From assembly GCA_045616125.1 (NCBI GenBank), contig JAZLGC010000038.1:1-11002 (forward strand): a stretch of DNA of 11,002 bases, read 5' to 3'. Shown here piece by piece: positions 1-7,728 of this stretch. Each line of letters begins with the position of its first letter. The stretch's first letter is position 1. Under the pieces are notes generated by a model that was given only the letters and a program-made list of their open reading frames with translations, was not told the DNA's origin and ran no database searches. Both the position numbers and the translations under genes were made by a program. The DNA is from Treponema_I sp045616125. GTDB lineage: Bacteria > Spirochaetota > Spirochaetia > Treponematales > Treponemataceae.

Positions 1-2237
1 CCTACGGTACCAACAACGAACTTGGTTTTGACTACCTGCGTGACAACATGCAGATTTCTCTTGAACAGAAAGTTCAGCGGGGATTTAACTTCTGTATTAT
101 CGACGAAATTGACTCCATCCTCATTGATGAAGCACGTACCCCTCTGATTATTTCTGGTCAGGGAGAAGATGACACCGCCAAGTTCTACGATGTAGACAAA
201 TTTGTAGGACAGCTTGAAGAAGCCCAGAAGAACCCGGAAACCGGTGATTATCCTGATGAAGCACAGGGAGAAGAGATTATCGGGGATTATAAACTGGATG
301 AAAAATCAAAACGGGTATCATTTACCGATGCCGGTATGCTGAAAATTGAACAGATTCTCTTAAAACACAACCGCATTACCGGAAGCCTCTTTGACGAAAA
401 CAACTTTGAGTACATCCACTACTTTACCCAGGCAGTACGTGCCCACACCTTGTATAAGAATGATGTTGATTACGTTGTAAAGGAAGGTCAGGTTCAGATT
501 GTTGATGAATTTACCGGCCGTATTCTTGAAGGAAGACGGTATGGAGACGGTCTGCATCAGGCAATCGAGGCAAAAGAACACATCCGCATTGCACAGCGTA
601 ACAGAACCCTTGCAACCATTACATTCCAGAACTTCTTCCGTATGTATGCAAAACTGTCAGGTATGACCGGTACTGCAGAGACTGAAGCAGTAGAATTCAA
701 CAAAATCTACAATCTTGATGTTGTGGTAGTTCCAACCCATAAACCGGTTGCCCGTATTGATGAAAACGATGAGGTATACCTTACCGAAAACGATAAGTGG
801 GAAGCTATCTGTAACGAAATAATCGAAGCCCACAAAAAAGGACAGCCTGTTCTGGTTGGTACGGTATCTATTGAAAAATCAGAGCATCTGTCTGCCCTTC
901 TTACCCGGAAAGGTATCCGGCATGAAGTATTGAATGCCAAAAACCATGCCCGCGAAGCACTGATTATTGCTGAAGCTGGTGCAAAAGGTGCCGTAACTAT
1001 TGCAACCAACATGGCTGGTCGTGGTACCGATATTAAATTGGGCGGTAACCCGGAATTCCGTGCCCAGAAAAAGGCAGGAACTGAGGCAACTCCGGAACAG
1101 TATGCTGCAGCCTTTGCAAAAGAAAAAGAGCAGTGGCTTAAAGACTATGATGAAGTAAAAGAAGCCGGTGGTCTGTATGTCATTGGTTCAGAACGCCATG
1201 AATCACGCCGTATTGATAATCAGCTGCGTGGTCGTTCTGGACGTCAGGGGGATCCGGGACGCAGTAAGTTCTTCATCAGTATGGATGACGACCTGATGCG
1301 CCTTTTTGGTGGTGAACGCCTGAAATCTATTATGAGCCGTATCGGTATGGAACCTGGCGAACCTATTTACCACCCTATGCTGACCAAAGGTATTGAAAGA
1401 GCCCAGACAAAAGTTGAAGAACGCAACTACGAAATCCGTAAACACCTGCTTGATTACGATGACGTTCTGAACGAACAGCGCAATACCATCTATAAACAGC
1501 GCGATGATATTCTGGCTGACAGTGAACTTGCCGTGCGTGTACTGAACAATGCCCACGATGATGTTGAAGATCTGGTTAGTGAAGCCATGAACACCATCAA
1601 AAAAGATCCAACCGATGGTCTTACTGCGCTGTGTGCTGAATTAAAACAGCGGTATGGTCTTATTATGGATCCTGCTACCCTTTCCAATGGAAAAATTACT
1701 GAAGAAAGCCTAAATGAACAGATTTTTGGAGCTTTGAAGGCAGATATTTCCAATAAAGAAGAATTGGCCGGCAAACAGAATCTTAATATGTTCATACGAT
1801 ATCAGTACATTCAGGATATTGACCGAAAATGGCTTGATCATCTGGAACAGCTTGAAGGACTGCGTGAAGCCGTTCACCTGCGTTCATACGGAAGCAAGAA
1901 TCCATTAACTGAATATAAAATTGACGGTTTTAATATTTTCTACGATATGATGGATCAGATTCGTGCTGATATCTTGTCGCGCGTATTCAAAGTGAAAGTT
2001 CAGACAGGCCCCGTTGAACGTGCATCGGTATCCCGTGCCCGCAACATGAATGCACAGCATAACGCCATGCAGTCATTTGATGGCAATGCAGCTCGCGCAG
2101 CTGCTGACAAGAGTCCTATGGCACAGAGACGTCAGGGAGAAAGTGTTACCGTTGTACGCAATGCTCCAAAAGTTGGCCGGAATGATCCTTGTCCATGCGG
2201 AAGTGGAAAAAAATACAAAAATTGTTGCGGACGTTAA
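1..2237 (+). CDS. secA: Preprotein translocase ATPase SecA, 5' end outside window
   Basis: SecA is the motor ATPase that pushes unfolded preproteins through SecYEG at the inner membrane. The gene enters the window already in frame (first full codon at 3, YGTNNELGFDYLRDNM), so the first ATG seen, at 48, is internal. About 744 residues are visible; the Walker A region and roughly the first 175 residues of a typical ~900-residue SecA lie upstream. Counting from nt 48, visible parts are the DEID Walker B motif at 19-22 followed by SILIDEARTPLIISG, the preprotein cross-linking region, the KLSGMTGTAETEA segment, NMAGRGTDIKLGGNPE, and QLRGRSGRQGDPG (motif VI, arginine fingers). The helical scaffold/wing region follows (RKWLDHLEQLEGLREAVHLR). 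The end is a zinc-binding SEC-C tail, NDPCPCGSGKKYKNCCGR, with the CxCx8CC pattern complete. No terminator hairpin follows, so some read-through into cheX is possible. Identification is essentially certain. Confidence 0.98.
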   Translation, partial: YGTNNELGFDYLRDNMQISLEQKVQRGFNFCIIDEIDSILIDEARTPLIISGQGEDDTAKFYDVDKFVGQLEEAQKNPETGDYPDEAQGEEIIGDYKLDEKSKRVSFTDAGMLKIEQILLKHNRITGSLFDENNFEYIHYFTQAVRAHTLYKNDVDYVVKEGQVQIVDEFTGRILEGRRYGDGLHQAIEAKEHIRIAQRNRTLATITFQNFFRMYAKLSGMTGTAETEAVEFNKIYNLDVVVVPTHKPVARIDENDEVYLTENDKWEAICNEIIEAHKKGQPVLVGTVSIEKSEHLSALLTRKGIRHEVLNAKNHAREALIIAEAGAKGAVTIATNMAGRGTDIKLGGNPEFRAQKKAGTEATPEQYAAAFAKEKEQWLKDYDEVKEAGGLYVIGSERHESRRIDNQLRGRSGRQGDPGRSKFFISMDDDLMRLFGGERLKSIMSRIGMEPGEPIYHPMLTKGIERAQTKVEERNYEIRKHLLDYDDVLNEQRNTIYKQRDDILADSELAVRVLNNAHDDVEDLVSEAMNTIKKDPTDGLTALCAELKQRYGLIMDPATLSNGKITEESLNEQIFGALKADISNKEELAGKQNLNMFIRYQYIQDIDRKWLDHLEQLEGLREAVHLRSYGSKNPLTEYKIDGFNIFYDMMDQIRADILSRVFKVKVQTGPVERASVSRARNMNAQHNAMQSFDGNAARAAADKSPMAQRRQGESVTVVRNAPKVGRNDPCPCGSGKKYKNCCGR

Positions 2238-2256
2238 GGTCTGACACTTTTTTCTT

Positions 2257-2283
2257 TTGAAAACATCAGATTTGGGATACAAT
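2257..2283 (+). promoter_or_regulatory. Candidate promoter for cheX
   Basis: TTGAAA (2257-2262) and TACAAT (2278-2283) resemble sigma70 -35 and -10 boxes, but the spacer is only 15 bp. Using the weaker TTTTGA at 2255-2260 restores 17 bp. A start around 2290 would leave an ~18-base leader that includes the AAGGAG ribosome site of cheX. It lies in the only gap between secA and cheX. Motif inspection only. Confidence 0.4.
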
Positions 2284-2307
2284 TAAAACATTCTAAGGAG
2301 AGAGTCT

Positions 2308-2772
2308 ATGGATGCTGCGATTGTAAATCCCTTTCTGACAGCTGGAATGAAAGTGTTTTCCAACATGTTTGGAATGGAACCACAGCCTGGAACTCCCTAT
2401 GTACTTGACCGAAATGGCAGCCACCGTTGGGAAGTTTCAGGTATTCTGGGTATTACCGGAGATAGCACAGGAGTTGTTGCGTTCCGCCTTCATAAAGTTC
2501 TGGCAAATAAAATGCTTCAGCATTCAGGTGTTACCATGCCTGAAAAAACTGAAGACCGTGAACAGCTGGCAATTCAGTTGGTAAGTGAATTTACCAATAT
2601 TATATCAGGTAACGCCGTTTCTCAGATAAAACTGTATGACCTTGATATTTCACCGCCTGTTGTTGTTTCAGGCCCTGATCACGTTATTTCATGGCCTCAG
2701 GGATTTCCTATTGTAGCAATCCCCTTTACAACCCAATACGGCCCCTACGAGGTCGATGTCTGCTTTAAATAA
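2308..2772 (+). CDS. cheX: CheX-type CheY-P phosphatase
   Basis: A 154-residue protein of the CheC/CheX/FliY phosphatase family, single-domain CheX type (usually ~150-160 residues). CheX dephosphorylates CheY-P in the cytoplasm and is the main signal terminator in spirochaete chemotaxis, which lacks CheZ. The family signature is visible: E94 and N97 in SEFTNIISGNA match the Glu-x-x-Asn pair that inserts into the CheY active site. Before it lie the N-terminal helix (NPFLTAGMKVFSNMFG) and strands (WEVSGILGITGDSTGVVAFRL). CheC-type proteins have two such motifs; only one is seen here, which favours CheX. Start chosen at 2308 because AAGGAG (2295-2300) sits 7 bases upstream. No other chemotaxis gene is in the window. 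The repeat at 2789-2816 lies 16 bases after the stop. Confidence 0.88.
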   Translation: MDAAIVNPFLTAGMKVFSNMFGMEPQPGTPYVLDRNGSHRWEVSGILGITGDSTGVVAFRLHKVLANKMLQHSGVTMPEKTEDREQLAIQLVSEFTNIISGNAVSQIKLYDLDISPPVVVSGPDHVISWPQGFPIVAIPFTTQYGPYEVDVCFK

Positions 2773-2773
2773 A

Positions 2774-2787
2774 CTGATTTAAGTCAG
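2774..2787. repeat. Short near-perfect palindrome after cheX
   Basis: CTGATTTAAGTCAG reads as an inverted repeat with one non-Watson-Crick pair, directly after the cheX stop codon. There is no T-run, so it is not a canonical terminator. With the neighbouring hairpin repeat it may still stabilise the 3' end of the mRNA or cause weak termination between the convergent genes. Confidence 0.3.
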
Positions 2788-2788
2788 C

Positions 2789-2816
2789 GTCACCCTGAAC
2801 CTGTTTCAGGGGCTCA
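2789..2816 (+). repeat. Dispersed palindromic repeat, copy A
   Basis: The core is CCCTGAA (2793-2799) / TTCAGGG (2805-2811) around a 5-base loop, flanked by GTCA and CTCA. A second copy lies in opposite orientation at 9290-9317, matching at 25 of 28 positions by my count. The core can fold into a hairpin between the convergent cheX and the barrel gene. Sequences of this kind recur between genes in many bacterial genomes and give spurious ORFs with an HPELVSGS-like peptide (recalled, not searched). Confidence 0.75.
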
Positions 2817-2825
2817 CACAGTTTA

Positions 2826-4586
2826 CTAAAACTTACAGGAAACGCCTGCAACAACCTGAAAGTCAAACTGATTATTGCCCTTGTTCTGATAATCCGCATT
2901 CCAGATGTTTATTGCATCAAGCTGGGTGTACAGTTTGACATTATCCATGGGATAATAATAGGCAGATACACCAACATCCAGGGTGTTTTGGGTACCCTGT
3001 CGTTTTGCAAGTTCATTTTCTTCGGGCGTAGCATCAGTTGTAGGAATGTATTCTTTAGTTGGTAGTTTAAAAGCCATGAACGTTGACTTTCCTAACTGTC
3101 TCCACCGGGCATCAGCATTCATAGTTCCGTGAATCATATAGAACAGGTTAGCCTCAATACCTTTCATTTTTTCAGAAACAACATCCTTATAACCAAAATT
3201 CAAATTACCTGTAATAACATCTCCTCCATAGGGATACCCTAGGAAATATTTATCAAAATGTACCGATCTATCGTTTATGGTATGAAGAGTATTTCTGCGG
3301 ATGGCAACAACATAGTCAATGGAATAACCTGAGCCACCGGCTGATCCAGAAAAAGAACCATCATTTCTCAGGTAGATAAAAGGGTCAGCAGCTACACCTT
3401 CTAAAGATCCATACAACACACCTTTTGAGGTTGGTATCTGCAATTTAGTTCCCAATAATAGTGCCCGAGCATTTGGATTAGCCGAGTTATCTTCAACTTT
3501 TGAGGCATCAGGTTCTCCTATAAAAGAAAACTCATCAAGCAAAAACTGACCGTAGAAGTTGAGACCTGGTAATACAGTGTAATCAAATTCTAAAGAAGCT
3601 GTCGAATTTGCCATGCTGCGGCAGGTATAATTATGATAAATAGTCAGAGGATTTACATACGTCAGGTCTACATGCATATCATCAGATTGATAAATGATGG
3701 CTTCAGTGATGTAGAACCGAAGTTTTTCTGTTGGAATAACTTCATACCGATGAGCCTGATAAAATTTTAAACCTTTATTTACTTGGGTTTGACTTGTATT
3801 AGTATAATTCATGGGATGAGGAAAAAAATCCAGCAGGTAGGTATATTTAAAACTTGGATAAAAGACACCAAACTGCATGAAATTGTGATATGGCAGTGTA
3901 TCACTGATGGTAAGGTTGCCGGTAACGCCATTTCCCCAGGAAATTCTGTCTTTTCCCAACATTAATGCCCAGTTTGTTCCCCCAATTGATCCTATTGCTT
4001 TATCAGGGAATGAATTATACATTTCCTGCGTATCAAATTTAAAATTCTGAAAGCCTGGAATATTACAAAGGACACTATTTGAACCAAAAGAATAGTTTGT
4101 AATCTCAAAGTTTCTGGCATTAAGGCCTACATCGCTATAAAAGGTATTGGTGAACCCCTCAATTTCGCAAGTATAGAAGTTCTGTGGAATCCTGGTACGG
4201 AATACAGAGAAATCACGCTTATTTTCAACTGATGTATTTGAGTGAACATACAACTCAGGAACTATGTTCTGCGTTATCTGAACCCGTATTTTATCTTCTG
4301 TATCCTGAATCGAATACTCCATGAGATTTGCTTCAAGGCTATGTAGTAACGGCAACAATGATGCTGGAATCTGTGATTCGTCTATTTGATGCAGGTACAT
4401 GAGTAATTCGCTACCTGACCAGGGGCCTGTTGAAGAGGGAAATGCATAGCCTGCAGACAAATACAAAATACGTATCTGTTCATATTCCGGGCTGTCAGCT
4501 CCATATAAGCGAAATGATTTATCTGCACAAAAGAGGAGAAATGAGAAATTCAACAAAAACAGAATGGTTATAAGTAATTTTTTCAT
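2826..4586 (-). CDS. Wzi-like outer-membrane beta-barrel protein
   Basis: A 586-residue secreted protein. The start is set at 4586 because MKKLLITILFLLNFSFLLFCA is a textbook signal peptide and AAGGA lies ~10 bases upstream on the minus strand; the in-frame ATG 13 codons earlier only adds a charged tail. After the signal comes a ~75-residue alpha-rich segment, then amphipathic beta strands to a C-terminal ...VAGVSCKF, where the final Phe is the usual barrel-insertion signal. The Wzi-like (capsule assembly) pattern is visible as GKDRISWGNGVTGNLTISD at about 211-229 and YVNPLTIYHNYT...FYGQFLLDEFSF at about 320-365. Wzi-family barrels bind surface polysaccharide in capsule-bearing Gram-negatives; the function in spirochaetes is not established. 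It is divergent from a second Wzi-like gene, with 97 bp between their starts. Barrel assignment is strong; Wzi membership is by motif recall. Confidence 0.72.
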   Translation of the reverse strand: MKKLLITILFLLNFSFLLFCADKSFRLYGADSPEYEQIRILYLSAGYAFPSSTGPWSGSELLMYLHQIDESQIPASLLPLLHSLEANLMEYSIQDTEDKIRVQITQNIVPELYVHSNTSVENKRDFSVFRTRIPQNFYTCEIEGFTNTFYSDVGLNARNFEITNYSFGSNSVLCNIPGFQNFKFDTQEMYNSFPDKAIGSIGGTNWALMLGKDRISWGNGVTGNLTISDTLPYHNFMQFGVFYPSFKYTYLLDFFPHPMNYTNTSQTQVNKGLKFYQAHRYEVIPTEKLRFYITEAIIYQSDDMHVDLTYVNPLTIYHNYTCRSMANSTASLEFDYTVLPGLNFYGQFLLDEFSFIGEPDASKVEDNSANPNARALLLGTKLQIPTSKGVLYGSLEGVAADPFIYLRNDGSFSGSAGGSGYSIDYVVAIRRNTLHTINDRSVHFDKYFLGYPYGGDVITGNLNFGYKDVVSEKMKGIEANLFYMIHGTMNADARWRQLGKSTFMAFKLPTKEYIPTTDATPEENELAKRQGTQNTLDVGVSAYYYPMDNVKLYTQLDAINIWNADYQNKGNNQFDFQVVAGVSCKF

Positions 4587-4647
4587 CTGCGACAAATCCT
4601 TTTTTTCTATACTAACAAATACCATTCTTTCCTACTAGATAGACACA

Positions 4648-4676
4648 TTGAAAATACATTGATTATGAGTTACAAA
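4648..4676 (+). promoter_or_regulatory. Candidate promoter giving a leaderless mRNA
   Basis: TTGAAA (4648-4653), 17-bp spacer, TACAAA (4671-4676). The -10 box ends 7 bases before the ATG at 4684, so transcription would start at or within a base or two of the start codon. No Shine-Dalgarno lies upstream of that ATG, which fits a leaderless message. Motif inspection only. Confidence 0.5.
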
Positions 4677-4683
4677 TAAACCC

Positions 4684-6426
4684 ATGAATACTTATAAAAT
4701 AAATACAATCTTTGTTTCCTTATTCCTTAGTTTTTTCATTACACTGCCATTGCCAGCACAGTCAGGAGTAAATCCACAAGACTCTTTCTATACCAATGCG
4801 AAACGTTGGGAATTACTTGGATTAACAAAACAACTGCCTACTTACCGACCTTATCCAGCTTTTATCATTGAATCAATTTTAAATGACGTTACATCTTCTG
4901 ATGACCCTGTTGAGAAAGCAATTGCAGAATCATACCGTACAGAACTTTTTAATCATATCATTAATCCTTATGGAAAAACTGTATATTCTTCGTTAGTTTC
5001 TGAAAAAAGCAGTTCTTTTAACCAGTATGGATTACAGGGAAATCTACTTCTTTCTGATGCCTGTTCCTTCTCGTATTGGGGTGCTGGTGTCATGACAAAT
5101 ACACTAACACCTGTTAAGCCCTATGGAACAGGTCCATTTGCAGATTACGTACCAGATACACAGCTATTTGGGAAATGGGTTTCACTGATTGAAACAAATA
5201 CTGTTTTTTCCTTTGGTAAACAGAACCTCTATCTCCAAAGCGGGATTTCAAGAACCGGATACGGTGAGAATATTGATGATGGTCTGGTTCTAAGCCCTCA
5301 GGCCTTTCATGCGCCTTATATTCTTTTTAATGCAAACAATGACCGATTGCGATATACTCAGAGTCTTTTCAGATTTTTACCTACCGATGGTAACGGCGTA
5401 ATTTCAGCAAGTACAGATGAAAAACTTATGTCATTCCATTCCGTTGAATATACCCCATTCACACATCTTTCTATCAGTTATTATGAAAGCATGATTTTCG
5501 GTCACCGATTAGAATTGTCCTATTTGTTACCATCTTTATTTATTACATCTCAAGCTTTTTCATACTTTTCTGATAACCTGCTGATGGGAGTTAATGCCAC
5601 TTACCGCACAAATAACATCTCATTGTATGCAGACTTGTACATCGATGATTTAAGCATTGGATCAATAGTAAAACTGAACCCTGAAGCTCGTTTTACCCAT
5701 TCCCAAATGATCGGCATTAATTATGCTCCTCAAATTCTGCCTTCTTCTCTTTTTTCTTGTGATTACACTCTGGTTACTCCATGGATGTATGGTCATAATG
5801 ATGGATCTCCATTCACCAGTACAGTCAACTATCAGAATTGCACTAATAATGGATCAAATTCTGGAACACAACTTGATCCTAACAGCCATCGAATCAATTT
5901 AAAAGTATCCCTTTCAGAGGGACTTTTATCAGGATTTTCAGCAGATTTCAGCGCAGTATTCATTCAGCACGGAAATATCAGTGAAACTCTGGCAACAGAT
6001 GAGGCTGTATCAATTCTTAGATATAACGGTAATTACAATAACGGTAATTACAAAACTGATGGTTCTATTAATCAACAAGAAAGATACTACACATTAGATA
6101 ATGAAGGTAATAAAGTATTGTCAAATTTGAACAGTTATCTGAACAAATTCCAGTTCCTTGAACAAGACACCATTAAATCAGTACTGCAGCTTACCTCAAA
6201 TGTTGCTTACAACATTACATTCTCAGATTATTTTAAAACAAACATTGGTCTTTCATATACTTTTGAGTACATCAGAAATGATGGTGTAGAAAGAGATATT
6301 TTTACAAGTTACAGTCCTGATGCATCAGCTGAAACGGTACAGAATGACCTAACAAACTGGAGAAATGGCATCATTCCTGAAACTTTCAATAATTATGTTA
6401 CCGTGTCATGTAAAATAGTTTTTTGA
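4684..6426 (+). CDS. Wzi-like outer-membrane beta-barrel protein, second of divergent pair
   Basis: A 580-residue protein with a signal peptide (hydrophobic 8-24, likely cleaved after PLPAQ near 26), an alpha-rich segment at ~35-95, and beta strands to a terminal Phe (YVTVSCKIVF). Wzi-type elements are FGKQNLYLQSGISRTGYGE (~177-195), LVLSPQAFHAP (201-211), LSYLLPSLF...SDNLLMG (~278-302) and LYADLYIDDLS (~314-324). These occur in the same order as in the divergent neighbour (NP...FYGQFLLDEF), so the two are probably distant paralogues. Known Wzi proteins anchor capsule or other surface polysaccharide; here the glycan partner is unknown. The start is fixed by the signal peptide, yet no ribosome site precedes it, and a promoter -10 box lies 7 bases away. 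Residues 447-456 come from a 15-bp tandem duplication, probably in an exposed loop. Confidence 0.72.
   Translation: MNTYKINTIFVSLFLSFFITLPLPAQSGVNPQDSFYTNAKRWELLGLTKQLPTYRPYPAFIIESILNDVTSSDDPVEKAIAESYRTELFNHIINPYGKTVYSSLVSEKSSSFNQYGLQGNLLLSDACSFSYWGAGVMTNTLTPVKPYGTGPFADYVPDTQLFGKWVSLIETNTVFSFGKQNLYLQSGISRTGYGENIDDGLVLSPQAFHAPYILFNANNDRLRYTQSLFRFLPTDGNGVISASTDEKLMSFHSVEYTPFTHLSISYYESMIFGHRLELSYLLPSLFITSQAFSYFSDNLLMGVNATYRTNNISLYADLYIDDLSIGSIVKLNPEARFTHSQMIGINYAPQILPSSLFSCDYTLVTPWMYGHNDGSPFTSTVNYQNCTNNGSNSGTQLDPNSHRINLKVSLSEGLLSGFSADFSAVFIQHGNISETLATDEAVSILRYNGNYNNGNYKTDGSINQQERYYTLDNEGNKVLSNLNSYLNKFQFLEQDTIKSVLQLTSNVAYNITFSDYFKTNIGLSYTFEYIRNDGVERDIFTSYSPDASAETVQNDLTNWRNGIIPETFNNYVTVSCKIVF
6024..6053 (+). 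repeat. Two perfect 15-bp tandem copies inside the barrel gene
   Basis: The unit TAACGGTAATTACAA occurs at 6024-6038 and 6039-6053 without mismatch. It encodes NGNYNNGNY, an Asn/Gly-rich stretch typical of an extracellular loop. Because 15 is a multiple of 3, gain or loss of a unit changes loop length without shifting the frame. Confidence 0.8.
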
Positions 6427-6447
6427 ATGACAGTTTTACAGATTTTG

Positions 6448-6476
6448 TTGCCCTAAGTGGAATTTTTTAGTATATT
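6448..6476 (+). promoter_or_regulatory. Candidate promoter of the glycosyltransferase operon, leaderless geometry
   Basis: TTGCCC (6448-6453), exactly 17 bp, then TATATT (6471-6476). The -10 box ends 7 bases before the ATG at 6484, the same geometry as at 4648-4684. The intervening TTAAGAC has no Shine-Dalgarno. The -35 matches consensus at four of six positions. Motif inspection only. Confidence 0.5.
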
Positions 6477-6483
6477 TTAAGAC

Positions 6484-7728
6484 ATGAACATTGCACTTTT
6501 TACTGATTGTTATTTTCCTACTAAAAACGGAGTTGTTACTGTAGTTCATCAGCTACGCGAAAGTCTTGAACAGCTTGGTCACCATGTTGTTGTTGTTACA
6601 ACAAAGACAGATGGTGATTATGAAGAAGATCCAAATGTCTATAGAGCTTCAAACAGTTTACCGTTTACTTTAGGTGGCGCAAAAGATCAATATGTAGCTT
6701 TCATCTGGTGGCCTAAACTAAAACGATTTTTACAGAAACATAATATCGAGATAATTCATTGTCACACCGAACTTTCAGTAGGCATTATGGGATACCGTGC
6801 AGCCAGAAAACTCAATATACCCTGTGTTATGACAACCCATACTATGTGGGAAGATTACATAAGAAATTATCTTCATCTTTTCGAGAACCTACTTCCTATC
6901 CAAATGCTCTACCCATACTTGCATCATATCTACAAACATTTTCCATGTTTGATTGGTGTATCGAAAAAAGTACGTTCTTATAACAAGCGTGACTATGTTG
7001 CCCCACAAGTTCCTTGTGTAGTAATTCATAATTCCCTGGATCCACTGAAGTTTATTAATGTAACTTCTGACAATGAACAGCTTAACAAAGCTAAAGAATT
7101 ACGCAAATCTTTAGGCATCAAAGATGATGAAATCATGATTCTTAATGTTGGACGAATTGCAGTTGAAAAGCGTTCATTGGATCTTTACAACAATATCATT
7201 ACTGTTCTTGAACAGAATCATAAAACCAAAATGGTTTTTGTTGGTGATGGACCAATTTTTAAGCAGTTGGTAAAAAGTGCTTCACATACCAGTGTAAAAG
7301 ATCAAATTATTTTTACCGGATTTGTAGAATGGAAAAATATCAGTACCTATTATAGAGCTTCTGATATTTTTGTAACTGCATCAACAACAGAAACTTTTGG
7401 TATGACTATAATTGAAGCATTTACCAATAATACCCCTGTTGTGTGTTCTCAAGATGAAGCCTATTCAATCAGTGTTCAAGATGGAGTAACTGGTTTTCAA
7501 ACAACTTCTGATGATGATTTTTCTGAAAAAGTATTGCTCTTGGCTAATGATAAAGATTTGAGAGAAAAGCTTGGAAACAATGGAAAAACAAAGTCTCTGG
7601 AATTCTTACCTGACGTTTTTGTCAAACGTCATCTCCACCTCTATCAAGCCCTTATAGATACTCATGGTAAAACCATGATTGATGAAGAAAAAATTCAGAA
7701 CGAACTTGATAAGATAAGCATACAATGA
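6484..7728 (+). CDS. GT4 glycosyltransferase, probable diacylglycerol glycosyltransferase
   Basis: 414 residues, a GT-B fold enzyme of family GT4. The N-terminal acceptor domain opens with MNIALFTDCYFPTKNGVVTV, so the ATG at 6484 is the true start. HCHTELSVGIMGYRAARKL (92-110) and CVMTTHTMWEDY (114-125) closely resemble the acceptor region of bacterial 1,2-diacylglycerol 3-alpha-glucosyltransferases. The C-terminal nucleotide-sugar domain has LNVGRIAVEKR, MVFVGDGP, and the E-x7-E motif as E303 and E311 in TETFGMTIIEA. Such enzymes are peripheral on the inner membrane and transfer a hexose from a UDP-sugar to diacylglycerol. The next gene overlaps by ATGA and encodes an MGDG-synthase-like enzyme, which supports a glycolipid role. 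The sugar and anomer cannot be read from sequence. Another acceptor, such as a surface polysaccharide, remains possible. Confidence 0.82.
   Translation: MNIALFTDCYFPTKNGVVTVVHQLRESLEQLGHHVVVVTTKTDGDYEEDPNVYRASNSLPFTLGGAKDQYVAFIWWPKLKRFLQKHNIEIIHCHTELSVGIMGYRAARKLNIPCVMTTHTMWEDYIRNYLHLFENLLPIQMLYPYLHHIYKHFPCLIGVSKKVRSYNKRDYVAPQVPCVVIHNSLDPLKFINVTSDNEQLNKAKELRKSLGIKDDEIMILNVGRIAVEKRSLDLYNNIITVLEQNHKTKMVFVGDGPIFKQLVKSASHTSVKDQIIFTGFVEWKNISTYYRASDIFVTASTTETFGMTIIEAFTNNTPVVCSQDEAYSISVQDGVTGFQTTSDDDFSEKVLLLANDKDLREKLGNNGKTKSLEFLPDVFVKRHLHLYQALIDTHGKTMIDEEKIQNELDKISIQ

Noticed and set aside
48..50. ATG at 48 as the start of secA
   Set aside because: The upstream bases encode the conserved YGTNNELGFDYLRDN segment in frame, so this Met is internal and the gene begins outside the window.
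1203..1556. Open frames of about 100-117 codons antisense to secA
   Set aside because: They overlap strongly conserved SecA motifs, have no ribosome site or recognisable protein pattern, and are expected by chance opposite a biased coding frame.
4587..4625. Upstream ATG extending the minus-strand barrel protein by 13 residues
   Set aside because: The extension puts charged residues before a perfect signal peptide, and the AAGGA site at about 4597-4601 fits the start at 4586.
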